A DNA stretch of 43,064 nt from positions 1 through 43,064 of IMG/VR virus record IMGVR_UViG_3300029448_000100; one strand, given 5' to 3'. Source of the DNA: a virus. A program made the translations under genes and the position numbers. Under the pieces are notes generated by a model that was given only the letters and a program-made list of their open reading frames with translations, was not told the origin of the DNA and made no database searches. This document shows, in pieces, positions 22,076-29,073 of the stretch; the stretch's first letter is position 1; each line of letters starts with the position of its first letter.

Positions 22076-22362
22076 GTCAGGACTATCGTTTAGATATTGA
22101 AAAAGACCAGCCTATTGTTCTTGATTTGGCGTACAGGACCGGCGACGGGAAGCCGATAGACCTGTCGGGCAAGGCGGCCTTTCTCCATTACAGCGGCGGC
22201 GGGAAGCCGGATGCGGGGCGAATTGATGGAAACGTCATACGGTTTAATGTCCCTATCAAAAGGTCTCGGTTCACTCTGGGGAGCCGTTACAAAGTTGTTC
22301 TTAAAGATTTGGAAACTGGCGATTCAGAGATTGTCATCTCCGGCCCTCTGGTTGTGGAATAA
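22072..22362 (+). CDS. Small beta-sandwich structural protein, 96 residues
   Basis: GTG at 22072 overlaps the RusA stop. Same fold pattern as 14156-14521: RLDIEKDQPIVLDLAYRTGDGKPIDLSGKAAFLHY…NVIRFNVPI…RYKVVLKDLETGDSEIVISGPLVVE. Begins the second structural block; the likely role is a virion or tail component. The paralogue in the first structural block suggests duplication. Confidence 0.7.
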   Translation: MSQDYRLDIEKDQPIVLDLAYRTGDGKPIDLSGKAAFLHYSGGGKPDAGRIDGNVIRFNVPIKRSRFTLGSRYKVVLKDLETGDSEIVISGPLVVE

Positions 22363-22363
22363 A

Positions 22364-22627
22364 ATGTCGATAGAATCCAAACAGAACATTTCAACAATGG
22401 TTCAGTTTTTGCAACTATTGGTCTTGATTTTTGGTGTGGCTGGTGTTTTTACACACATAGGAAGCAGGGATAATCAACTTGCTACAAACACAAAAGAAAT
22501 CCAAGACATAAAGGGTATCGCGCAAGATCTCTTGCAGACCCAGATCACTTCGACATCAAACGATGCAAGACTTTTTGAAGCCTTAGACGCCTTGAAAACT
22601 CGCGTCATGCTTTTGGAGAGAAAGTAA
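22364..22627 (+). CDS. Small membrane protein with coiled coil (possible holin or i-spanin-like), 87 residues
   Basis: ATG at 22364. Residues 12-33 (MVQFLQLLVLIFGVAGVFTHI) form one membrane segment; the rest is helical, coiled-coil-like (TKEIQDIKGIAQDLLQTQ…EALDALKTRVMLLERK). N-in/C-out topology with a periplasmic coiled coil is the pattern of inner-membrane spanins and some holin-associated proteins. The next gene encodes a lipoprotein-like protein. Confidence 0.6.
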   Translation: MSIESKQNISTMVQFLQLLVLIFGVAGVFTHIGSRDNQLATNTKEIQDIKGIAQDLLQTQITSTSNDARLFEALDALKTRVMLLERK

Positions 22628-22628
22628 A

Positions 22629-23129
22629 ATGGACTGGATCAAAGACAATAGATGGCCCGTGTCAATGATGGTCGCTGCAATTCTTGTGGCCGTCATGGGA
22701 ATGGTTGCTGCTGGGTGTCAGTTGAGCGACATCGTTAGCGTTGATGTTCCGGAGGATGTCCGCAAGTCAGTTGGAATCGAAGGAAGGGTTAGTCTTTCCG
22801 ACGCTCCGGATGTATGGAGCGACTGGCAGGGGTTTGTAAAATCGAACACCGAGAGATTTCAACAAGAGACAGAGAACTCTTACGAACTTCTTGGGTTTAT
22901 CAGCACTGCCACGGACATGGCTATTACTTCTGCGAGTGCGGCTTCTCCCGCTTTTCCCGGAGGTGCAATGCTGGTGGGACTTCTTTCTGGTGCGGCAGGA
23001 TTGTTCCTGAAGAAGCCCGGCACTGACAAGGTGATTGCAAAAGAAAAGATGGACTCGTTTAACGCTGGAGTAAAAAAGGCGGAAAGCCTTAGTGCGGCGA
23101 TTCAGGAGGTGACTGATGGCGCAGCCTGA
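22629..23129 (+). CDS. Lipoprotein-like membrane protein, 166 residues
   Basis: ATG at 22629. N-terminal signal with a hydrophobic core VSMMVAAILVAVMGMVAAGC; Cys30 could be lipidated (VAAGC lipobox). A second hydrophobic segment is at about 112-130 (AFPGGAMLVGLLSGAAGLFL), so it is not a simple outer-membrane lipoprotein. The middle part is acidic, with the phrase VDVPEDVRKSVG seen in many marine phage proteins of unknown function. Placed after a coiled-coil membrane protein; a lysis role is possible but not shown. Ends by overlapping the adaptor gene by 14 bases. Confidence 0.6.
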   Translation: MDWIKDNRWPVSMMVAAILVAVMGMVAAGCQLSDIVSVDVPEDVRKSVGIEGRVSLSDAPDVWSDWQGFVKSNTERFQQETENSYELLGFISTATDMAITSASAASPAFPGGAMLVGLLSGAAGLFLKKPGTDKVIAKEKMDSFNAGVKKAESLSAAIQEVTDGAA

Positions 23130-24126
23130 CGCCCTCCAACTTACACGGTCTGACCTGAGGGACGAACTGGCACGGTTCATGTCTTTTGGTGTCTACACCA
23201 AGGGGACTACTCAGGGGCAACGGGACATTAACGCCTTTATCAAGCGTGGTCTCAGGCAGTTTTACAACCCGCCCCCGCTGTCAGGCGACTCGCAGTCCCA
23301 CAGTTGGTCGTTTCTTCAGCCTTGGGACAGCCTTATTACTACCGCCCCATACGATACGGGGACTATCGCGGTAAGTGGCACGGCGGTTACAGGGTCCGGC
23401 ACCACGTTTACAAGTGCGATGGTTGGAAGAATGTTTCACTCAGGCGAAGAGGTCAGGGAGATCTCCGCCTTTGTGGACTCAACCCATATCACCTTGGATC
23501 GAGCGGTGGGTGCGACTATTTCCGCTGGGACTTCCTACAAGATTCTTGCCAACAGTTATAGCCTCCCCGCCGTATTTGGCGGCTTGGTTGGGGATATGTC
23601 TTTCTTCTCTGAGACGGGCAAGCCGCCGGTGCAAAACGTGGGCGAAGCGAACTTCCGCCGAGTCGAGTCTGAAGACCCGTCTCAGACAGACAGGCCGTCC
23701 ATCTGCTGTATTGTCCCTGCTGACGATACGAGCGGGGAATACCCTGACAATCCAACTCGTTTTACCGCCTATCTTTGGCCCAACCCCGATGCTGCGTATG
23801 CGATGCGGTACAAGTATGTGGCTATTCAGGGTGACGAAGATGACGCTCCGACCGCCACTTTCCTTGGCGGAGCACAGCACTCGGAAACCATCCTTGCGAG
23901 TTGCCTTTCTATCGCAGAGGAATACGCGGAAACCCCAAGCAGTCGGTATCGAGAACTGTTTGCCCAGAGACTTGCCGCTTCGATCATGATGGATCGAAGG
24001 ATGAACTCCCCTGATAATCTTGGCAAGAATTTGGATCGCAGCGATATGCAGGGGCAGTATCGAAAGCACAACACAGACTACACAGTGTCTTACTTTGACA
24101 TTGATGGCAACCAAGTTGGACCCTGA
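23116..24126 (+). CDS. Phage adaptor (SU10 adaptor-like) protein
   Basis: 336 residues, ATG at 23116 after AGGAGG. N-terminal helix (LTRSDLRDELARFMSFG…DINAFIKRGLRQFYNPP), then a beta insertion (GTIAVSGTAVTGSGTTFTSAMVGRMF), a middle PTRFTAYLWPNPDAAYAMRYKYVAIQGD and a C-terminal helical part (LASCLSIAEEYAETPSSRYRELFAQRLAASIMMDRRM). This is the pattern of the adaptor proteins that join portal and tail in short-tailed phages. Its presence is the main argument for a podovirus-like virion. Confidence 0.8.
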   Translation: MAQPDALQLTRSDLRDELARFMSFGVYTKGTTQGQRDINAFIKRGLRQFYNPPPLSGDSQSHSWSFLQPWDSLITTAPYDTGTIAVSGTAVTGSGTTFTSAMVGRMFHSGEEVREISAFVDSTHITLDRAVGATISAGTSYKILANSYSLPAVFGGLVGDMSFFSETGKPPVQNVGEANFRRVESEDPSQTDRPSICCIVPADDTSGEYPDNPTRFTAYLWPNPDAAYAMRYKYVAIQGDEDDAPTATFLGGAQHSETILASCLSIAEEYAETPSSRYRELFAQRLAASIMMDRRMNSPDNLGKNLDRSDMQGQYRKHNTDYTVSYFDIDGNQVGP

Positions 24127-24128
24127 GC

Positions 24129-24590
24129 ATGGCATATGAACAACTAGCAAAGCCGGGAACAGTAACCGGGAACGCAATCGTGGAGGGTGCCATCAGTTCT
24201 GATGGTACCGCCGCAAGCAAGATCTTCTTCATCAAGCCAACTGCGGTTGTGATCCAATCGCAAGTTGAAGTTGTTGATGTCACGGGAGATATCGACACTA
24301 AAAGGGTGTTTGAGAATGGCCGCCTCGCCGCCACGCAGTTCCAAGTGCAGGGGTACATGGTTGCTGACAGTGCTATTTCGCTGAGTGGCCTATCAAGCGA
24401 AAACAACAATGGGAACAGCAACGCTAATTGCGAGTTGAACTTCTATCCCCACAGCGGGCGGAAGGTTGGCGGAACGGTCGTGTTTTCGCAGATTGATATG
24501 CAATGGGCAAGGAACAGTCCCTATGTCGCAGTAAACATAAGTGGGTATTTTACGGACGTTGACTTTACAAACTCAAGCGAGGAATCCTGA
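24129..24590 (+). CDS. Unknown beta-rich virion protein, 153 residues
   Basis: ATG at 24129 two bases after the adaptor stop. Beta-rich (AVVIQSQVEVVDVTGDIDTKRVFENGRLAATQFQVQGYMVADSAISLSGL, then VGGTVVFSQIDMQWARN and YVAVNISGYFTDVDF). Spacing and composition suggest a structural head-tail or tail protein; no family recognised. Confidence 0.7.
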   Translation: MAYEQLAKPGTVTGNAIVEGAISSDGTAASKIFFIKPTAVVIQSQVEVVDVTGDIDTKRVFENGRLAATQFQVQGYMVADSAISLSGLSSENNNGNSNANCELNFYPHSGRKVGGTVVFSQIDMQWARNSPYVAVNISGYFTDVDFTNSSEES

Positions 24591-24604
24591 AAGGGGCGTT
24601 CACG

Positions 24605-25300
24605 GTGACAGAAGAAGAACTTAAAAAAGAAGCCCAGCGAGCAGGCATGACCCTTGATCAACTCAAAGCGTTGATTTATCAAAAGGCTGCCCCTGCCCCG
24701 CAGGTGAATCTGACACAGTACGCGGGGGGGTCTGTTGGTGCTGATTACCAAGCAGGCCACATGGCTTCGATGGGAATGACAGAGTCCCAGATGGCTGCCG
24801 CGCGAAGAAATCGGGTCCAAAATTTTGCGAGATATGGGGAAGCGACTCCTTCGTTTGGTGCTATGACTGCTCAGGCGGCAAGGAACAATGATGCGATGCA
24901 AGGAGTGCAGGGGATAACCGACTCGGCAATTACTTCTATGACAACATCTGGACTTTTGGCTGCCAAGCCCGCGATGGTTGCCACGAGAATCGGGGGAGCG
25001 ACAGTTTCTGGAGCAGGCAAACTTGGGAAGATTGCTACTTCTGGGAGGTTGGGAGCACCGCTGCGTGTTGCGCATGGTGTTGGGAAAAAAGTTGATCCGT
25101 CTTTTACAAGGCTGGCTTCAACTGAAGGCGGAAAAGTAGCGGGCGAGGTTGCCAATAAAACAGTCACCCAAGCCTTGTTAAGGCCGTCAAAGGAAGCGGG
25201 AGCCGTTGGCTCGGCAGCGGGAGCAATAAGAAAGTCGGGCCTCCTGCCGGGGTACGCTCGAATTCTTGCTCCATATTCCGCTTACATGGGTTCTCGGTAA
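24605..25300 (+). CDS. Unknown protein, 231 residues
   Basis: GTG start with AAAGGGG at 8 bases. N-terminal helices (EEELKKEAQRAGMTLDQLKALIYQKA), a Gln/Met-rich middle, and an Ala/Gly/Thr-rich second half with a repeating AAKPAMVATRIGGATVSGAGKLGKIATSGRLG pattern that could insert in membranes or pack in the virion. Such Ala/Gly-rich segments occur in ejected internal virion proteins. Its stop overlaps the next start. Confidence 0.7.
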   Translation: MTEEELKKEAQRAGMTLDQLKALIYQKAAPAPQVNLTQYAGGSVGADYQAGHMASMGMTESQMAAARRNRVQNFARYGEATPSFGAMTAQAARNNDAMQGVQGITDSAITSMTTSGLLAAKPAMVATRIGGATVSGAGKLGKIATSGRLGAPLRVAHGVGKKVDPSFTRLASTEGGKVAGEVANKTVTQALLRPSKEAGAVGSAAGAIRKSGLLPGYARILAPYSAYMGSR

Positions 25301-25569
25301 TGCCCCAGTTTCCTACAGACGAGGAATTTGAAAGACTCCTGAAGTCAGGAGGACTCCCCGACATCCCGGAATCTACAAGCGGGGGTGGCCAGCCCAAGAG
25401 CGAGGCGGCTGATCCTTCCGTGGACAGCCGGGATGTAACAAGTGCAGCCACAAATCCTGACATTGCAGCACTTGAGTCCGTGGCTAACGAGATGAAGGCG
25501 TCCTTGCAATCTATTCAAAAAACGCTTGAGGATCTCAACTCAATGCTCAAGAAAGTGATGGATGAATAG
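25300..25569 (+). CDS. Small acidic coiled-coil protein, 89 residues
   Basis: ATG at 25300 overlaps the previous stop (TAATG). Acidic, Ser/Asp-rich first half; C-terminal coiled coil (IAALESVANEMKASLQSIQKTLEDLNSMLKKVMDE). Possibly an assembly or tail-associated factor; no named family. Confidence 0.7.
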   Translation: MPQFPTDEEFERLLKSGGLPDIPESTSGGGQPKSEAADPSVDSRDVTSAATNPDIAALESVANEMKASLQSIQKTLEDLNSMLKKVMDE

Positions 25570-26495
25570 TGGCGACACTTGTTAAGCGAGACCTGATTGG
25601 GTCAAACCTCTTTAAGACCGAGACTACATATGGGTCTAAAGGTGAGAGGCGGGTGTTCGTCCGCTTGGACCCGACTGATTCGTTTGGCAGCAATACGTCT
25701 ATCGGCAGGGCTATTGAGAAGGCCATTGATGGGCAGTATCACCATCCTGACGATGAGACCCTTCCGCTTAAAGAAGCAAGTGCCATCCAAGTTGGCAAGG
25801 AAGCCTTCGAGGTCACGCTTGAATACAAGCGGTCACGATCAACCGGCGGGGCTTTGGACGTTCCGGGTGGGCAGGCTGTCGTGTCTAACTGGCGAACAAG
25901 TCTGGTCCCGTTTAAGGCTCACTACACATCTGAAAGCCACCACCCCAGATACAAAGGTGTTCCTACTGGCGGCTTTGTAGATCATATTGACACCACGCTT
26001 ACTCCAGCCGATCAAGTTCCTAGTCCGACCAGAGCAGCAGACGAAACTTATTTCTACAGTTACGACAACAAGCCTTGGAAGAAATATCGGGCGACAAATG
26101 ACGAGACGCCCCCCCTGTCAAGGGCCATCTATATCCCCGAAAGCGACATATCGGTTCCGGCGGTACTAGACAAATATCAATTCGCAAGGCTGCAAACAGA
26201 AGTTCTCCCAGTAGTTGGAAATCTTAATGCGAACGACATCACAAATTTCGGCGGCTTGGGGTTTGCGATAGGCGAATTGAAATTGGTTGGGGTTGACACG
26301 GACTGGGTCAACCAGCGGTCTTTGGGGGCGCAGGGGTTTGTCAACGAACTGACGTTTGCGGTTAATTACAAATTCAAATTCCGCCAAGGCGGGCATGTTG
26401 AAGAATCGTTGTTCTACGAGCCATCTACTGGCTACTGGGACACCAGATACGACGCCCTTGGGCGATACAGCGTTTTTGAGAACTTCCCGATTTGA
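25569..26495 (+). CDS. Unknown virion protein, 308 residues
   Basis: GTG at 25569 overlaps the previous stop. Beta-rich, with repeated aromatic segments (TYGSKGERRVFVRLDP, VTLEYKRSRSTGG, KAHYTSESHHPRYKGVPTGGF, ELTFAVNYKFKFRQ). No Cys. The position among structural genes suggests a tail hub or nozzle component; none can be named. Confidence 0.65.
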   Translation: MATLVKRDLIGSNLFKTETTYGSKGERRVFVRLDPTDSFGSNTSIGRAIEKAIDGQYHHPDDETLPLKEASAIQVGKEAFEVTLEYKRSRSTGGALDVPGGQAVVSNWRTSLVPFKAHYTSESHHPRYKGVPTGGFVDHIDTTLTPADQVPSPTRAADETYFYSYDNKPWKKYRATNDETPPLSRAIYIPESDISVPAVLDKYQFARLQTEVLPVVGNLNANDITNFGGLGFAIGELKLVGVDTDWVNQRSLGAQGFVNELTFAVNYKFKFRQGGHVEESLFYEPSTGYWDTRYDALGRYSVFENFPI

Positions 26496-27064
26496 ACTTC
26501 AGCGGAAAACAAAACCCCTTCTCTCAGTCGTTCCGCGACACCCTGCAAAAGGTTGCCGATGGTGTGTCTGACTACTTGGAAAACCGTGCTGGGTATATCA
26601 GGGCGTCTCATAAGCCAGAGCCTCGGATTCCACAAGGTTTTGTTGCGAAGATTACTGCTTCGTCCCTTATCAACGGTCTGGACGCTGGTGAATTCAGCGG
26701 TGGAATTGAAGAAGATAAGGTTAAGAATGTGTGGAAGTACCAGTGGAAAGACTTCAATACAGACGGGGATGGCCGGAGTTCGAGGGACTACGAATTCTTC
26801 GCCTTGAACGGGGCTGAGTTTGGGAACACTGGAACGGGCAGCGAATCATTTGGAGTGGGCGTGGCTTCCGGCTCTCCAGAGATTGCACTTCTTTCTATCG
26901 GCAACGAGGGAGCAGTTACCCCGTCAGTGTGGATGCACGTTTTGAACGCACCACTCACCGTCACCCTGAACCTGTACACCTCTGGAGGTGCAGATGCTGG
27001 CACGGTAGACATCTCAACCCGCTATGTCTTCTTCGCTGGAAATGAAGTAGAGGTAACCTGCTGA
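26492..27064 (+). CDS. Unknown virion protein, 190 residues
   Basis: TTG at 26492 overlaps the previous stop. N-terminal helix (SQSFRDTLQKVADGVSDYLENR), then a beta-rich part (GFVAKITASSLINGLDAGEFSGGIEEDKVKNVWKYQW) and a second sandwich (SVWMHVLNAPLTVTLNLYTSGGADAGTVDISTRYVFFAG). Probably structural. The end overlaps the Cys-rich gene by 1 base. Confidence 0.65.
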   Translation: MNFSGKQNPFSQSFRDTLQKVADGVSDYLENRAGYIRASHKPEPRIPQGFVAKITASSLINGLDAGEFSGGIEEDKVKNVWKYQWKDFNTDGDGRSSRDYEFFALNGAEFGNTGTGSESFGVGVASGSPEIALLSIGNEGAVTPSVWMHVLNAPLTVTLNLYTSGGADAGTVDISTRYVFFAGNEVEVTC

Positions 27065-28827
27065 TGGCTTCCCTGTTTACAAAGTGCTGCTGTGTTGGGG
27101 ATTGCTTCTGGGGTTGGAGTTCTTTAGGGGATTTCGGAGATGACTATGGGTACTGCTCCCATGACACTACCGAAAGGCTGTACTTGAGAATCCCCCGCTC
27201 ATCGTTCGTGACTAGTTCTGTCGGTGTTTGGCCGTCATCATGCAGTTGCTCGGGTGATTTTCTGATTAGGAATACTGCCTCTGGTGCCTCTGACATTATT
27301 GCCAAGTATGCACATTTCCCCGGCGAAAGCGGATCAAGGCTTTACAACTGGAAGTGGTATGACCCTAACTCTTGTCTTCCGGAATGCAGTGATTCCTGCT
27401 GGGGGTACGCTTCGTCGGGGACTTCTGACGCGGAGTGCTGCCTCGAACGAACAAACGCAACGAAGTGCCAAAGCGTTTGGTTTAAGCCTCATCCGATGTC
27501 CTCCGCAGACTTTACCGCAAACTATTTGTCAAAGTTCGAGAGAGATGTATGCAGTGGTACGCCTGTAAATAGAATACCCAGCAGCAGTTCAGTTCCGGTT
27601 GTCGATGGCAGTGTGACTCCGAATAAAGATTTCGGAGATGGCTTTCGCTGGATCGAGAACATCTCTGACTACCAAACAGGGGGAGGCGAAGACCGCTTTA
27701 CCAAGCGTTGGTGGAATGGGTCTTCTTGGGTAACCCACAGTGGAAAGAAACTTGTAGAAACAATGTTCGTTGTCCTGCACAGGACCAAGTGGTGGAAGCG
27801 GGACTTCAACTCGCTTCACCCCAACGACGCTGACCCAGAAGACGGGTCATGGTGTGGAGGTGCGGGTGAGCCTACTTGTGGGGCTTACGCTTCCTGTAGA
27901 ACTCCTGAGTATTGGGACTACGAGTGTTCTGGGTTTCCAATCTTTACTTGGGAAATTTACAATGCTCCGACAAGGGTGCTTTCGGATGATGAAAAGAAGG
28001 CTATGTTTGTCGCTGTCGATAACGGAAATGGTTTTGACCACGAAGCAATGGACAAACTGGTTGAACACCTTGGCTGTGAACCTAAGAATTACAAGCGGTC
28101 TGACGGGAAGACGGTAAAGAGGACGCTTGTAAATGATGACGGCGAAAGCGTTGAGCACTATGCTTACGCTAGGGAAGCCGGTTGGAAGCATGTCTGCTAC
28201 GACGAGGATGCTTCGGGTAAGTTCCCTCAGTGGGATACCAATGAAAGCAACTCGTGCAACGCCCTGCCGTCTTCTGGCGATTGCTTTACAGCCGCACCTA
28301 TACCTCAAGAAACGACATGCTCTACGGTTGCTGGCTCTGGACCCGGAAGTTGTGCGGGTGTTTCTGGTTGTTCAGCGTCAGGAACCTGCGCCCCGCTGAT
28401 TGTTGATTGCGATGGAACAAACCCCCCGACTTCATGTGCTTTAGACAGCGCAGTTGGCGACTGTTCAGGGATTTGGTTTCATTACAACCAATACTGCTTT
28501 ATTCTTCCGCCATCCGGGAGTTCGGTGGGGTACTCCTGCTGTGTTCACAACCAAGCGTTCTTGTGCGTGGTCCCGGATGCGGTCTCTACATGCGATTGCA
28601 GCACTCTGCCGTTTGACGGGCCGGACCATCCCATTCCACCCGGCGTAAGCGACTTCTTTAGATCGCAAGGTGCGGGTTCTGGAGAGTCTGTATGTTGCGG
28701 CGGCAAGGGAACCTTCGCTTTCGCCCCGCCGGGTATAGACCCATACTGCGACTCCTGTCAGAGGCCAAGTATTGACAACTGCACAGACCCCGGTGATTCC
28801 GACTTTTGCCCCTCGATTGGGACTTGA
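27064..28827 (+). CDS. Very cysteine-rich virion protein, 587 residues
   Basis: ATG at 27064. It contains 41 Cys (about 7%), in pairs such as KCCCVGDC, SSCSCSG, ECSDSC, AECC, YSCC, CDC and VCC, spread along the chain and absent only in a middle helical stretch (KKAMFVAVDNGNGFDHEAMDKLVEH, about 320-350). The rest is beta-like with many Trp, Tyr and Gly. Virion proteins seldom have so many Cys; disulphide-rich or metal-binding repeats are possible. No signal peptide. It follows two structural genes and precedes the small KDCGC protein. Function unknown; receptor-binding or envelope-contact roles are inference. Confidence 0.6.
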   Translation: MASLFTKCCCVGDCFWGWSSLGDFGDDYGYCSHDTTERLYLRIPRSSFVTSSVGVWPSSCSCSGDFLIRNTASGASDIIAKYAHFPGESGSRLYNWKWYDPNSCLPECSDSCWGYASSGTSDAECCLERTNATKCQSVWFKPHPMSSADFTANYLSKFERDVCSGTPVNRIPSSSSVPVVDGSVTPNKDFGDGFRWIENISDYQTGGGEDRFTKRWWNGSSWVTHSGKKLVETMFVVLHRTKWWKRDFNSLHPNDADPEDGSWCGGAGEPTCGAYASCRTPEYWDYECSGFPIFTWEIYNAPTRVLSDDEKKAMFVAVDNGNGFDHEAMDKLVEHLGCEPKNYKRSDGKTVKRTLVNDDGESVEHYAYAREAGWKHVCYDEDASGKFPQWDTNESNSCNALPSSGDCFTAAPIPQETTCSTVAGSGPGSCAGVSGCSASGTCAPLIVDCDGTNPPTSCALDSAVGDCSGIWFHYNQYCFILPPSGSSVGYSCCVHNQAFLCVVPDAVSTCDCSTLPFDGPDHPIPPGVSDFFRSQGAGSGESVCCGGKGTFAFAPPGIDPYCDSCQRPSIDNCTDPGDSDFCPSIGT

Positions 28828-29073
28828 ATGACTTATATAAACAGAAGGCCAACCTACCGAGCATCTGGCTCTATCAATCCAGAACCAGCACGAGAGCCTG
28901 AGTATCCGATGCGTGGACTCGGCGATCTGGTTGAGAAGGTTACTGCCAAGACAGGCATCAAGGCTGTCGTTGACAAAGTCACAAAGATTACCGGTAAAGA
29001 CTGCGGCTGCCAGAAGCGTCGTGAGGCTCTGAATAAACTCGCCCCGTTTGGAAAGGGCCAGAACAATGGCTAG
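28828..29073 (+). CDS. Small KDCGC-motif phage protein, 81 residues
   Basis: ATG at 28828 directly after the stop of the previous gene. The middle GLGDLVEKVTAKTGIKAVVDKVTKITGKDCGCQKRREALNKLAPF is a pattern I recognise in many phages of diverse hosts: two helical TGIK repeats followed by DCGC-KR. Function unknown; metal binding by the DCGC motif is possible. Confidence 0.8.
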   Translation: MTYINRRPTYRASGSINPEPAREPEYPMRGLGDLVEKVTAKTGIKAVVDKVTKITGKDCGCQKRREALNKLAPFGKGQNNG

